DNA of 64,000 bases, from the NCBI RefSeq assembly GCF_030162935.1, contig NZ_JASAUZ010000067.1:121649-185648 (forward strand), read 5' to 3'. Made by a program: the position numbers and the translations under genes. Every line of letters begins with the position of its first letter. The first letter of the stretch is position 1. Shown piece by piece: positions 37,038 through 46,381 of this stretch. The notes under the pieces are model-generated. The model was not told where the DNA came from and searched no databases. It saw nothing but the letters and a program-made list of their open reading frames with translations. This DNA comes from Comamonas halotolerans (GTDB lineage: Bacteria > Pseudomonadota > Gammaproteobacteria > Burkholderiales > Burkholderiaceae_C).

Positions 37038-37874
37038 CTAGCGCTTGAGAAAATCGATCAGCGCATGGTTGAACTCTTCGGCATGTGACACATTGCAGCC
37101 ATGCGGACCACCTGCAATCACGTGCAACTCTGCCCCCTGTACCAACTTGTGCGTACGCTGACCACTGACTTCAATCGGAACCGTCTGGTCACTATCTCCA
37201 TGAATCACCAGCGTCGGTAGGTTGAACCTGGCAAGGTCATCTCGAAAGTCGGTACAGGAGAAGGCCTGCACGCAATCATGCGTTGCTTTGGGCGAAGCCA
37301 TGGATGCGATCGCTTTGGCGAACAGCCGCTGATCTTCGCTGACAGCCAGCCTGCCACCTTTGGGCGTGAAAAACTTCTGCGTAAAAGCTTCCAAAAATGC
37401 CTGACGGTCTGCTTTCACGCCTGCTTGTTTTTCCTCCACGTCTTTTTCACTGACCGCACCTTCCGGGTTGTTCTCTGCTTTGAACAAATATGGCGGTACG
37501 GCCGCTGCAAAGACAGCTTTGGTGACGCGTGCGCTGCCATAGGTGCCTACATAGCGCGCGACCTCGCCGCCGCCCATGGAAAAACCCACCAGCGTGGCAT
37601 CTTCCAGATCCAGTGCTTGCATCAAGTCGTGCAGATCCTGCGCCATCACATCGTAGTTGTAGCCGTCCCAGGGTCGGCATGAGTCACCAAAGCCGCGGCG
37701 GTCGTAGGTAATTACTCGAAAACCAGCATCAACCAAAGGCCCGACCTGTGCCTCCCACGACTTGCCACTCAAGGGCCAGCCATGGATGAGCACCACGGGC
37801 TTGCCCGAGCCCTGGTCTTCGTAATACAGTGCACCACCTTGGGCAGTAGGATGTGTCAGTGTCACAAACGGCAT
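37038..37874 (-). CDS. alpha/beta hydrolase, non-haem chloroperoxidase/arylesterase-like
   Basis: A 278-residue alpha/beta hydrolase. It has the oxyanion HGWPLSGKSW, nucleophile Ser in VGFSMGGGE, acid Asp in IHGDSD, and catalytic His in GGPHGCN, the pattern of cofactor-free haloperoxidases and arylesterases. These enzymes hydrolyse esters and, with peroxide and acetate, make peracids. Cytosolic, no signal peptide. The ATG at 37874 follows AAGGAGGATCGCG closely. It is probably monocistronic; the substrate is unknown. Confidence 0.92.
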   Translation of the reverse strand: MPFVTLTHPTAQGGALYYEDQGSGKPVVLIHGWPLSGKSWEAQVGPLVDAGFRVITYDRRGFGDSCRPWDGYNYDVMAQDLHDLMQALDLEDATLVGFSMGGGEVARYVGTYGSARVTKAVFAAAVPPYLFKAENNPEGAVSEKDVEEKQAGVKADRQAFLEAFTQKFFTPKGGRLAVSEDQRLFAKAIASMASPKATHDCVQAFSCTDFRDDLARFNLPTLVIHGDSDQTVPIEVSGQRTHKLVQGAELHVIAGGPHGCNVSHAEEFNHALIDFLKR

Positions 37875-37966
37875 CGCGATCCTCCTTGCAGCAGTTGAAA
37901 GCTGTCAGCTTGGTCTGGCAGACACTCTGCGTCTGTCAGCCGATCCCGAAGTTACCCTCGCAAACG

Positions 37967-39187
37967 TTACAAGGCTGGCGTCAGCAAACGCTGCTGCATG
38001 CGGCTCCATCGCACACCACGCCACACACTCAAAGCCGCACATGCTGCCAGTCCGGCACCTATGCTGCAGGCCCCCATCCATCCCGCCATATTCCAGGCCC
38101 ATACGCCCAGGGCCGAGCCTAGCGATGCCCCCGCAAAATACCCTGTCATATACACCGCGTTCATGCGGCTGCGTGCCTCGGGCAGCAGGCTGGCAATGCT
38201 CGATTGGTTGGTCACATTGATGGCCTGCAATCCCAAATCCATCACCAGCACACCCACCACAAACCACAGCACACTCATCTGCCCCCACCACAGCGGCAGC
38301 CAAGACAGCAGCAGCATCGCCGCGCCCAGCCGCAGCAAGGCATTGTCCTTGCCACGATCAGCCCAACTGCCCGCCACATTGGCGATCAATGCGCCAGTCA
38401 CGCCCGCCAGTCCGACCAGGCCGATCTGCGCATCACTGAGCTGCAGCGGCGCGCTGGACAGCACCAGCGCCATGGTGGCAAACATCACACTGACCGAGGC
38501 AAATGCCAGTGCACTGGCCGTGGTGCGCAGGCGCAGCGCAGGCTGGGTGCGCAGCAACTGCCCCATGGATAACAGCACCTGCGTGTATCGCATGGGTTGC
38601 GGATGGCGCGAGGTTGGCAAGATATGACGCATCCAAAGCGCCATCAGCACCATAGCCACTGCGGTGAGCTGGTAAACCAGACTCCACCCGCCCAGCGCAG
38701 ACAATCCACCTGCGACACTGCGTGAAAGCAAGATACCAACGAGCAAACCGCTGAGCACCAACCCCACATTGCGCCCCGCACGGCCAGGCGCTGCCAGAGC
38801 CGCCGCCATGGGTACCAAAACCTGGGCGGCCACCGAGAAAAGCCCAGCCACCAGGGTACCCCCCATGAACCAGGCAAAGCTGTTGCCCCACCCGACCATG
38901 GCATGCCCCGCAGCCGCCAGCATCATCAGCACCACGGCCATGCGACGGCGTTCCAACTTGTCTCCCAGCGGCGTGATAAACAGCAGCCCCACCGCATAGG
39001 CTACCTGCGCCACGGTGACAGATAGACCCGCAGTGGCATCCTCCACACCGAAGTGCAAGGCAATGGAATGCAGCAAGGCTTGGTTGAAGTAATTGCCACC
39101 GGCACACAAGCCACAGGCGACGGCCATCAAAAGCAAAGCTGGCGCAGCCAAAACGCGGGGCCGCACCAAAGTATCGGGTTCAGACAT
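37967..39187 (-). CDS. MFS transporter
   Basis: A 406-residue major facilitator with about 12 hydrophobic segments. The helix 2-3 loop carries GDKLERRR, the MFS signature region. It belongs to the drug/sugar efflux-like branch; the substrate is unknown. The ATG at 39187 begins MSEPDTLVRPR and is followed at once by the first membrane helix; the long open frame upstream is non-coding. It is divergent from creA. Confidence 0.9.
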   Translation of the reverse strand: MSEPDTLVRPRVLAAPALLLMAVACGLCAGGNYFNQALLHSIALHFGVEDATAGLSVTVAQVAYAVGLLFITPLGDKLERRRMAVVLMMLAAAGHAMVGWGNSFAWFMGGTLVAGLFSVAAQVLVPMAAALAAPGRAGRNVGLVLSGLLVGILLSRSVAGGLSALGGWSLVYQLTAVAMVLMALWMRHILPTSRHPQPMRYTQVLLSMGQLLRTQPALRLRTTASALAFASVSVMFATMALVLSSAPLQLSDAQIGLVGLAGVTGALIANVAGSWADRGKDNALLRLGAAMLLLSWLPLWWGQMSVLWFVVGVLVMDLGLQAINVTNQSSIASLLPEARSRMNAVYMTGYFAGASLGSALGVWAWNMAGWMGACSIGAGLAACAALSVWRGVRWSRMQQRLLTPAL

Positions 39188-39392
39188 GGAGAAGAGATAA
39201 GCAAGAAAAAGCGGCCTGCCATAGCGCATGACCGCAGCGCGAAGGGGAATGCGAGATTCCCGTGCGCCGATCCAATCAGCCTTGATTGTCCTTCGGCTGC
39301 GCAGGAACTGCAGCCATCTCTCACAAACCTGCAATCCGCCAAGTACATGGTCTCGCTGCAAAGCACGCTGGCAAATCGTATGCTTGCAGCCT

Positions 39393-39875
39393 ATGAAAGT
39401 ACATCGACTCTGGCTGGCCAGTGCCACCTTGCTGCTGGGCTGTGGCTACGCTGCCGCAAACTCCGAAACCATTGGATCGGTGGATACCGTTTTCAAACTC
39501 TTTGGCCCTGACCACAAGATTGTGGTGGACGCTTACGACGACCCTAAAGTCACCGGCGTCACCTGCTACGTCTCGCGCGCAAAAACAGGTGGCATCAAAG
39601 GCGGACTGGGCCTGGCCGAAGACCGCTCGGAAGCTTCCATCAGCTGTCAGGCTACCGGCCCCGTGAGCTTTCCGGCCCCCATCAAGCAGCAAGAAGAAGT
39701 CTTCACCGAACGCACATCGCTGCTGTTCAAACGTCTGCGCGTGGTACGCATGGTGGATAGCACACGCAATACGCTGGTGTACATGACCTACTCCGACCGC
39801 GTGATTGAAGGCTCGCCCCAAAACAGCGTGGCCGCCGTGCCCGTGGCCCACAGCACGCCCATTCCTGTGAAATAA
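39393..39875 (+). CDS. creA: CreA family protein
   Basis: A 160-residue protein highly similar to E. coli Cre[20 protein letters not shown], then [21 protein letters not shown] and [24 protein letters not shown]. It has an N-terminal signal peptide (residues 1-22) with LLLGC, which could also be a weak lipobox. It is likely periplasmic. The function is unknown although widely conserved in Proteobacteria. ATG at 39393 matches the family start. Confidence 0.93.
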   Translation: MKVHRLWLASATLLLGCGYAAANSETIGSVDTVFKLFGPDHKIVVDAYDDPKVTGVTCYVSRAKTGGIKGGLGLAEDRSEASISCQATGPVSFPAPIKQQEEVFTERTSLLFKRLRVVRMVDSTRNTLVYMTYSDRVIEGSPQNSVAAVPVAHSTPIPVK

Positions 39876-39884
39876 GTCTCGGAA

Positions 39885-40808
39885 CTAGCTTCGGGGAATG
39901 GATGCCTGCTCCGCATAGGCAGTGCAGCTGTCCAGAAAAGCCTGTAGCGCAGGAGAGGCATGCCTGCCCACACGCTGGACCATGGAGAACTGCCGCTCCA
40001 TCTTCGGCAATGATGAGGGTAGCAGCACCAGCTCTCCCGCATCCAGCATGGATTTCACCACCACCCGCGACAGGCAGCTGATCCCCAGGCCCTGCGCAAC
40101 GCAGCGCGCAATCGCCTCCGAGCTGCCCATGGTGGCTGCTGCTGGCAACTGCTGCAAACGCGGCAGCAAGGCGTGCTCCACCACCTCGCGTGTGCCTGAC
40201 CCTTCTTCACGCAGCAACCAACGTGCCTCACGCAGCATGCTCACGCCAACCGGCTGATGCTGCGCAGACAGTGCCAAAGCGTCTGTAGGCGCTGCCACGA
40301 TGACCAACTCATCGGCCATCCAAGGCCACACATGCAGGCCATCCCAATGGCTGCTTCCTTCGATGAGCCCTATATCCACTTCCAGGGCCTCCACCGCTTG
40401 CGCCACTTGCCGGGTATTGGCAATGCGAACATCGACACTGATATGGGGATGGCTACGCGCCAGTGCTGCCAGCACATGGGGCAGCACGTAGCTGCCCACG
40501 GTGGTGCTGGCAGCCACACGCAAGCGAACGGGCAATCCCTTGGCAGTACTGCGAAAAGCTTGCTCCATGCCACCTACCTGCTCCAGCACCGACAATGCCT
40601 GAGGCAGCAGCGCACGCCCGGCATCGTTGAGGACCAGTTTGCGGCCGGCCCTTTCAAACATGTGCGCGCCCAGCACAGTCTCCAACTGCTGCAAAGCTGC
40701 ACTGGTTGCAGACTGCGACAACCCGACTGCATGAGCCGCTGCAACCGTGGAGCCACTTTGGGCCACCGCACTGAAAATTTCCAACTGGCGCAATGTGAGA
40801 TGCAACAT
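39885..40808 (-). CDS. LysR-type transcriptional regulator (YeiE-like)
   Basis: A 307-residue LysR regulator. The N-terminal winged helix-turn-helix spans residues 5-65 (LRQLEIFSAVAQSGS, LSQSATSAALQQLE), followed by a periplasmic-binding-like effector domain at about 90-295. It is divergent from a YeiH-type transporter across 125 bases, the same pairing as E. coli yeiE-yeiH, so it probably controls that gene in response to sulfite or a related compound. The shared gap holds three dyads with three-base spacers that could be its sites. Confidence 0.92.
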   Translation of the reverse strand: MLHLTLRQLEIFSAVAQSGSTVAAAHAVGLSQSATSAALQQLETVLGAHMFERAGRKLVLNDAGRALLPQALSVLEQVGGMEQAFRSTAKGLPVRLRVAASTTVGSYVLPHVLAALARSHPHISVDVRIANTRQVAQAVEALEVDIGLIEGSSHWDGLHVWPWMADELVIVAAPTDALALSAQHQPVGVSMLREARWLLREEGSGTREVVEHALLPRLQQLPAAATMGSSEAIARCVAQGLGISCLSRVVVKSMLDAGELVLLPSSLPKMERQFSMVQRVGRHASPALQAFLDSCTAYAEQASIPRS

Positions 40809-40830
40809 GGGTAGATTGAAACACTATCAA

Positions 40831-40888
40831 CCTGTTTTACAGGTAGCTTCTACATAAACTATTAGTTATACAAATATAACCAAGTTAT
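40831..40888. promoter_or_regulatory. three short dyads between LysR gene and yeiH
   Basis: CCTGT-TTT-ACAGG (40831-40843), AACT-ATT-AGTT (40857-40867) and ATAAC-CAA-GTTAT (40876-40888) lie in a row with centres about 25 and 20 bases apart. LysR proteins typically bind several dyads in such divergent gaps. Assignment to this regulator is inference. Confidence 0.45.
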
Positions 40889-40933
40889 CTAAAGTTCCGC
40901 CATCGCCGTGCCCAACGCTACGGCGACGGCGTT

Positions 40934-41986
40934 ATGAAAACTTTTGCATCTTCGTTTTCTCCCACCTTGGCGCTGCACTGGCTACGCCGCACAGCACCCG
41001 GTTTGCTGCTTTGCGCAGCAGTGGCCTGGCTCGCCATGCATCTGTCGCAAAAACCCTGGTTCGCAGGCTATGGCATGGGGCCCCTCACTCTCGCCATTGT
41101 CCTGGGGTTGTTAATTGGCAATACCGTCTACCCCCGCATGGCAGCCACCACCACCCCAGGCGTACAACTGAGCAAGCAACAGCTGCTGCGCGCAGGCATC
41201 GTGATGTATGGCTTGCGCCTGACCTTTCAGGATATTGCGCAGATGGGCTGGGGTGGGGTGGCGCTTGATGCGTTGATGCTCACCTCCACTTTCGGTCTGG
41301 CATGGGTGCTGGGTCTGCGCATCTTCAAGCTAGACACCCGCACAGCACTCCTGATTGGCGCGGGCAGCTCCATTTGCGGCGCTGCAGCCGTTCTGGCAAC
41401 CGCCCCTGTGGCCAAAGGACGTGCTCAAGATGTGGCCGTGGCAATTGCAACTGTAGTGGTGTTTGGCACCGTGGGAACTTTTCTCTACCCCGCTTTGTTT
41501 CATCATGGCGGGCTGGGCTTGAATGATCAGCAATACGGACTGTATGTGGGCGCTTCGGTGCACGAAGTGGCGCAGGTTGTGGCCGCTGGCGCAGCCATCA
41601 GCCCAGACGCCACCAGTACAGCCGTGATCGCCAAGATGGTGCGGGTCATGATGCTGGCGCCCTTTCTATTGCTGCTATCGGTCTATCTGGCTCGCCGCAC
41701 GCCCGCTGATAACACACAGGGCTCTGCCGCCATCACCATCCCCTGGTTTGCCCTGGGCTTTGTCATCACGGCGGGATTCAACTCCACCGGTTTTCTGCCT
41801 GAGCATGTGATCAGCATGGGCGTGGAAATCGACAATCTTCTGCTCGCCATGGCCATGGCGGCGCTGGGTATGACCACACACTGGCAAGCCGTGCGTGCAG
41901 CAGGTATCAGGCCCTTGCTGCTGGCCGCCATCTTGTTTGCCTGGCTGGTAGGTGGGGGCCTGTTGCTCACCCGCTGGCTGTCTTGA
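40934..41986 (+). CDS. YeiH family putative sulfate/sulfite exporter
   Basis: A 350-residue membrane protein of the UPF0324/YeiH family with about ten hydrophobic segments. Characteristic stretches are the early MGPLTLAIVLGLLIGN, GAGSSICGAAAV with the conserved Cys, and GLYVGASVHEVAQVVAAG. The family has been linked to export of sulfate or sulfite derived from sulfonate or taurine breakdown, but this is not firmly shown. The ATG at 40934 fits. The divergent LysR regulator supports inducible expression. Confidence 0.9.
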   Translation: MKTFASSFSPTLALHWLRRTAPGLLLCAAVAWLAMHLSQKPWFAGYGMGPLTLAIVLGLLIGNTVYPRMAATTTPGVQLSKQQLLRAGIVMYGLRLTFQDIAQMGWGGVALDALMLTSTFGLAWVLGLRIFKLDTRTALLIGAGSSICGAAAVLATAPVAKGRAQDVAVAIATVVVFGTVGTFLYPALFHHGGLGLNDQQYGLYVGASVHEVAQVVAAGAAISPDATSTAVIAKMVRVMMLAPFLLLLSVYLARRTPADNTQGSAAITIPWFALGFVITAGFNSTGFLPEHVISMGVEIDNLLLAMAMAALGMTTHWQAVRAAGIRPLLLAAILFAWLVGGGLLLTRWLS

Positions 41987-42019
41987 CCCCTGCTGTCACA
42001 TCGCGCGGTGCGCAGGCGC

Positions 42020-42044
42020 AAAAAAGGCAACCCTGAGGTTGCCT
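42020..42044 (-). terminator. terminator of the DUF2789 gene
   Basis: A6 then GGCAACC (42026-42032), loop CTGA, GGTTGCC (42037-42043). Read on the minus strand it is a stem followed by T6. It also separates the convergent yeiH. Confidence 0.88.
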
Positions 42045-42066
42045 GATCAGGCGTCAAGCAAGCTTA

Positions 42067-42333
42067 TTACAGCTTGTCCAAATCCGGCTTTTCTTGCAGC
42101 ACCACATTGAGTTGGTCCACCACAATCGCCCAGTCATCGTCACACCTGATTTTCTCTTTCAGCATCTGTGCCTGCTGAGGGGTCCAGAAGGCGGCGTCAT
42201 GCAGCAGCACGCCTTCTGGCAAAGGTCGGTGCTGGCGAATGAACTGCTCAATGCTTTCAGGGTCATTGGGCAGGCCCAGTTGGGCAAACAGCTCGGTAAA
42301 GCCTGGTTGAGATTCACCGGGAGTCAAGGTCAT
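42067..42333 (-). CDS. DUF2789 family protein
   Basis: An 88-residue soluble helical protein matching the DUF2789 family: FTELFAQLGLPNDPESIEQFI, GVLLHDAAFWTPQQAQML, DDWAIVVDQLN. The function is unknown. The ATG at 42333 starts the family sequence and follows a GGAGGAT-like site. It is monocistronic with its own terminator. Confidence 0.9.
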   Translation of the reverse strand: MTLTPGESQPGFTELFAQLGLPNDPESIEQFIRQHRPLPEGVLLHDAAFWTPQQAQMLKEKIRCDDDWAIVVDQLNVVLQEKPDLDKL

Positions 42334-42582
42334 GGCATCCTCCGTGTTGTGATTGAAAAAACCTTTTCTGTCACTGTGCTGGCAGGCACAGCCACATACG
42401 CGCATCTTGCATGCTAGCTGCTTTGGGTGGTGTAGGACACCCGAACATGCTGCGGGTGCGGATAAACAATTGAAAAGCGTTTTTCATTTTCACGCAAAGC
42501 ATTTCGCTATCCACCTACATGACAGTGACATGGTGCATTCCAAACTGTGGTCAGAACGTGTTTAAGGTCCAAGGAGTGCGAT

Positions 42583-42831
42583 ATGCCCAAGTCACCACCT
42601 CAATCCATTAACCCGGAAACCCAGATCGACACCACGCGCCGGCAAACGCCCGGTGATCCTGGCGCCAGCGGCAAGCTGCCCCATGAGCGCGACCAATCGG
42701 TCAACATGACCGACCAGACGCCCTCGCCAGATATGCAGCAAGCGCACCGTGATTTGAAAAAAGGCTTGGTGGATACCGATGCACGCGGCACTGATGGCAA
42801 GCCTTTGGGTGATGATGTGCCCACCGCATAA
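42583..42831 (+). CDS. small hydrophilic hypothetical protein
   Basis: An 82-residue, Pro/Asp/Thr-rich, probably disordered protein with no hydrophobic segment. I do not recognise a family. Support for coding: AAGGAG 6 bases before the ATG at 42583, a strong terminator 18 bases after the stop, and codon use like the neighbours. It contains repeated Asp/Pro clusters and ends in PLGDDVPTA. Confidence 0.7.
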   Translation: MPKSPPQSINPETQIDTTRRQTPGDPGASGKLPHERDQSVNMTDQTPSPDMQQAHRDLKKGLVDTDARGTDGKPLGDDVPTA

Positions 42832-42849
42832 GCCTCTAACAGCAGCTTG

Positions 42850-42878
42850 AAAAAAGGCCGCAACATGCGGCCTTTTTT
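42850..42878. terminator. bidirectional terminator
   Basis: A6, GGCCGC (42856-42861), loop AACAT, GCGGCC (42867-42872), T6. It serves the small plus-strand gene and the convergent dehydrogenase. Confidence 0.92.
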
Positions 42879-42916
42879 GGGAGCGCGCCAGGTGTTGCTC
42901 AATACCTGGCCATGGT

Positions 42917-44359
42917 CTAAACCATGGCAATGGACACTGCCTTGGGAATCAGATAAGCCTCCAGTGCCTCCGGACCTCCTTCTGAGCCATAGCCCGAATC
43001 CTTCACGCCGCCAAACGGCATTTCAGCCGATGCCACGGCTGGCTGGTTGATCCACAACATACCTGTTTCCACCTGCTGGCTCAGTTGGTGCGCGTGCTTC
43101 AGCGACCCGGTAAATGCATAAGCGGCCAAGCCATATGGCAGGCGGTTGGCCTCTGTGATGGCTTCCTCCAGCTTGTCAAAGCTGCGCATGGCAATCATGG
43201 GGCCAAAGGGTTCGTTGTTGAACACATCGGCATCCAGGGGCACATCGGCCAGCACCGTGGGCGCATAGAAGTTGCCCACTTCGCCCAGCGTCTTGCCCCC
43301 CAGAAGCAGCTTGGCTCCCTTGTCCTGTGCGTTGGCGACCAGCTGCTTCATGGCCGTAATGCGGCGAGGATTTGCCAGCGGCCCCATCTTGCTCGTTGCA
43401 TCCAGCCCATCGCCCACTTTGATGGATTCAAAGTACGCCACCACCTGCTCGGTAAACTGTTTTTCCAGACTCTTGTGCACCAAAAAGCGAGTTGGAGAGA
43501 TACACACCTGACCCGCATTGCGCAACTTTGCGGCACCCGCCGCTTTCACCGCCAGTTCCACGTCTGCATCTTCGGCAATGATGACTGGCGCATGCCCGCC
43601 CAGTTCCATGGTGCAGCGCTTCATATGCGCGCCAGCCATTGCTGCCAGCTGTTTGCCCACTGCGGTGGAGCCGGTGAACGTCACTTTGCGAATTGTGGGG
43701 TGGGGAATCAGATAACTGGAGATTTCATGCGGATCGCCATACACCAGACCAATCACGCCAGCTGGCACGCCTGCATCGACAAAGCACTGGAACAAAGCGG
43801 CGGGTGAGGCTGGGGTCTCTTCGGGAGCTTTGCACAGAAAAGAGCATCCAGTTGCCAGTGCCGCACTGATCTTGCGCACGATCTGATTGACGGGAAAATT
43901 CCACGGCGTGAATGCTGCCACTGGACCTACCGGCTCTTTGATCACCAGTTGCTGCACGTCGCCGCGGCGTGCTGGCACGATGCGACCATACAGGCGCAGC
44001 GCTTCATCAGCAAACCACTCGATGATGCCCACACCAGCCAATACTTCCACCTTGGCTTCAGCCAAGGGCTTCCCCTGCTCTTGTGTCAGCAGCGCGGCAA
44101 TGTCGTCTGCGCGCTCTTTGAGCAAAGCTGCAGCCTTGCGCATGGTGGCCTGACGCTCGTGCGCACTGGTGTTTTTCCAGATTGCAAAGCCCTTTTCAGC
44201 CGCTGCCAGCGCGCGGTCCAGATCCTCTTTGCCTGCATGCGCCAGCTGACCAATCACGGCCCCTGTTGCCGGGTTGTGCACAGGAATGGTCTTGCCACTG
44301 GCTGCGGGTTGCCATTGACCGTCAATGAGCAATTGCGTATCGGGGTAGGAGTAAGACAT
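42917..44359 (-). CDS. gabD: NAD(P)-dependent succinate-semialdehyde dehydrogenase
   Basis: A 480-residue aldehyde dehydrogenase of the GabD type, oxidising succinate semialdehyde to succinate in 4-aminobutyrate breakdown. The catalytic Glu is in TMELGGHAP and Cys in [11 protein letters not shown]; the cofactor region contains [10 protein letters not shown] and [11 protein letters not shown]. Length and the close of the protein ([16 protein letters not shown]) match the family. The ATG at 44359 is used rather than an in-frame one 11 codons upstream. No GABA aminotransferase lies nearby, so related aldehydes are possible substrates. Confidence 0.9.
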   Translation of the reverse strand: MSYSYPDTQLLIDGQWQPAASGKTIPVHNPATGAVIGQLAHAGKEDLDRALAAAEKGFAIWKNTSAHERQATMRKAAALLKERADDIAALLTQEQGKPLAEAKVEVLAGVGIIEWFADEALRLYGRIVPARRGDVQQLVIKEPVGPVAAFTPWNFPVNQIVRKISAALATGCSFLCKAPEETPASPAALFQCFVDAGVPAGVIGLVYGDPHEISSYLIPHPTIRKVTFTGSTAVGKQLAAMAGAHMKRCTMELGGHAPVIIAEDADVELAVKAAGAAKLRNAGQVCISPTRFLVHKSLEKQFTEQVVAYFESIKVGDGLDATSKMGPLANPRRITAMKQLVANAQDKGAKLLLGGKTLGEVGNFYAPTVLADVPLDADVFNNEPFGPMIAMRSFDKLEEAITEANRLPYGLAAYAFTGSLKHAHQLSQQVETGMLWINQPAVASAEMPFGGVKDSGYGSEGGPEALEAYLIPKAVSIAMV

Positions 44360-44698
44360 GGAGTTTTCTCGACCAAAAAGAAGATGTACCACGCCAAGGC
44401 GTGGCGCGGCGATTCAAGTGTGCCTGACTGCGCGCTGGATGTGAAAAAGGCTTTTCGTCCTGAGCACCTGCAACCTCGCGCAACATTTCATTGCACGACG
44501 CCAGCGCAACGGTACCCGTGGGACATTGTAGAAATCCTGGCCGAGGACTCAATCCTTGATTGCACCAATCGCATCCTCAATTGGCGATGACCTGCGCGCA
44601 GCGGCGGCATGCCCTCAAGCGCGGCTGTTGGAACCACTGGACCTATGCTGCAACTTCTTCAAGCTTTGGCATCCCTCAAAGCCGGAGCCTCACGCACA
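44360..44698. other. intergenic region, no gene seen
   Basis: Part of a 383-base gap between the dehydrogenase and the azurin gene. It must carry the gabD-type promoter on the minus strand. No convincing gene, RNA or operator was recognised; open frames here have poor codon use. Confidence 0.5.
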
Positions 44699-44720
44699 AA
44701 GCCCGCCAAAAGGCGGGCTT
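44699..44720 (-). terminator. terminator after azurin gene
   Basis: AAGCCCGCC (44699-44707), loop AAAA, GGCGGGCTT (44712-44720); on the minus strand the stem ends in TTT only, so the U-run is short. It begins 22 bases after the azurin stop. Confidence 0.7.
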
Positions 44721-44742
44721 ACATTGCATGCGCTTGAGTTCG

Positions 44743-45210
44743 TCAACCTGCCAGCTTGAGGCTGCCCTTCATGATGGAAGAGTGCCCGGGAAAGGAACAG
44801 AAAAAGCTGTAGGCTTCACCGGTGACCAGCTTGGCTACATCCAGTTTTACCGAGCTGCTTTCTCCGCCACCAATCAGGGCTGTATGCGCCAGCACGCGGG
44901 CATCTGCAGGCTGCAAATAGTCCTTGCCCACTCCTGCACCAATACCGTCCTTGGCTACAGCGGCCATATCGGATGACTTGCTGATGACGATGTTGTGCCC
45001 CATGGCAGTCTTGGGCAGCTTGCCCACATGCTTCAGTGTGATCTCAAAACTTTTGCAGGATTTGGGCACTTCCATGCTTTTCACATTGAACTGCATGGCA
45101 TCGTTGCTTTCCACGACCACCGCACATTCCTTGGCCATTGCGCTGGGCATTGCCAGCATGCCAGCAGCTGCGGCAGCTATTGCACACAGCGTGCGAGACA
45201 TTTTTTTCAT
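44743..45210 (-). CDS. azurin
   Basis: A 155-residue periplasmic blue copper protein. The signal peptide of about 27 residues ends in SAMA before KECAVVVES. Copper ligands are all visible: His in MGHNIVIS, then Cys, His and Met in [14 protein letters not shown]. It is a one-electron carrier. It stands 51 bases downstream of the RidA-lipoprotein gene and on the same strand as cytochrome c and the amine oxidase, so it may take electrons from that module. ATG at 45210 follows AGGA by 6 bases; two other in-frame ATGs are close. Confidence 0.95.
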   Translation of the reverse strand: MKKMSRTLCAIAAAAAGMLAMPSAMAKECAVVVESNDAMQFNVKSMEVPKSCKSFEITLKHVGKLPKTAMGHNIVISKSSDMAAVAKDGIGAGVGKDYLQPADARVLAHTALIGGGESSSVKLDVAKLVTGEAYSFFCSFPGHSSIMKGSLKLAG

Positions 45211-45261
45211 ACGCATTCCTTCATCGCAAGCGTGCAAGGCACGCCTGCTGCACCACCGCTT

Positions 45262-45798
45262 TTACTTGACCACGTTCTTGGCGCCACGCACGGCTACCAC
45301 TTCGATTTCCACCAGGAAAGCAGGATTGGCCAAACCGGCAATTTCAAATGCTGAACGAGATGGCAGATTGGGTTGTTCCGCTGTGCCAAAGAACTGGGTG
45401 TAGCCCTTCATGAAGCCGGCAAAGTCCATCTTGTTGCCCTTGGCTGGGTCCTTGACCAGGAACACTTGCATCTTGATCACGTCCGACATGCTCAGGCCCA
45501 TGGACTTGAGCTGTGACTCAATGCTCTTGAGCACGTTCACAGTCTGACCTTCTGTATCTCCACCAAAGGCCGCGGGGTCATTGGCCGCCTTGGTTTTATC
45601 GATCATGGCGGGAACCTTGCCCGACAGGTACACGGTGCTCACTCCGGGAGTAACTTCCACAGCGTTGGAGATGGGGAAGCTTGAGCCAGGAATCTTGTAG
45701 CGGATCACTTCCGCGCTCTGGGAGCCATTGGTGGCACAACCCGTCAACACGGCAGCAGCCAGCAAACCAGAAACCAGCAAAGGGGTACGCAAAGACAT
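45262..45798 (-). CDS. RidA (YjgF/YER057c) family lipoprotein
   Basis: A 178-residue Rid-family protein with a lipoprotein signal: LTGC at residues 18-21 makes Cys21 the lipidation site, so the domain should sit in the periplasm. The Rid domain (about 40-178) keeps the key Arg in LPSRSAFEIAGL. Cytosolic RidA hydrolyses reactive enamines and imines made by PLP or flavin enzymes. A secreted form next to an exported amine oxidase suggests it clears imines from that reaction; this is inference. It lies 83 bases after the cytochrome c gene, in the same direction. Confidence 0.9.
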   Translation of the reverse strand: MSLRTPLLVSGLLAAAVLTGCATNGSQSAEVIRYKIPGSSFPISNAVEVTPGVSTVYLSGKVPAMIDKTKAANDPAAFGGDTEGQTVNVLKSIESQLKSMGLSMSDVIKMQVFLVKDPAKGNKMDFAGFMKGYTQFFGTAEQPNLPSRSAFEIAGLANPAFLVEIEVVAVRGAKNVVK

Positions 45799-45881
45799 GA
45801 GAACCTCGTTCAAAAGTAAAACAAAAGGAAAAGGGGAAACAGGAAGACGTTGTCCTGCAGGCCAAGCCTGCAATATGGAAC

Positions 45882-46352
45882 TTACTTACGCAACTGTTTA
45901 ACGTCGTCAGACTGGACGCTATCGGTGAAGCTATTGCCGAAATGCGTGCGCACATAGTTCACAACGTCTGCAACCTGCTCATCATCGAGACGCTTGCTGA
46001 AACCCGGCATACCGTGCAATCCATTGAGCACGACACTGACCGGATAAGCAGCAGCCACCAGCTTTTCATTGCTGGCCAAGGCCGGATAAAAACCTGCACC
46101 TTGCGCGCCCTGCCCCTGTGGCATATGGCAGCCCTGGCATATCGCCTGGTAGATTTTTTCGCCGCCACGCTGGGTATTGATCTGGCGGTGGTCCGAAAAT
46201 CCTGCCTTGAGCGCAGCCACCTCGGCATCGCTGATCGCCATCACTTCTTGCGCTCCCCCCGTGGCAGAGCCAGCCAGGGCAGAAAAGCTGCCCATTGCCG
46301 CCAATAGGGCGATGGCTGCGGGCAGACTACGGTTCACATTTTTATTGCTCAT
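45882..46352 (-). CDS. c-type cytochrome (class I), exported
   Basis: A 156-residue protein with a signal peptide (about residues 1-27, ending FSALA) and one haem-binding CxxCH at Cys72-His76. The likely axial Met is in GLHGMPGF. It is a soluble periplasmic electron carrier or dehydrogenase subunit. It starts 29 bases after the flavin amine oxidase stop, so it is probably the direct electron acceptor of that enzyme, which would then act as a dehydrogenase. Partner choice is inferred from position. Confidence 0.92.
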   Translation of the reverse strand: MSNKNVNRSLPAAIALLAAMGSFSALAGSATGGAQEVMAISDAEVAALKAGFSDHRQINTQRGGEKIYQAICQGCHMPQGQGAQGAGFYPALASNEKLVAAAYPVSVVLNGLHGMPGFSKRLDDEQVADVVNYVRTHFGNSFTDSVQSDDVKQLRK

Positions 46353-46381
46353 AGCGTTGTATTCCTCGTGCGGTATTCAGC

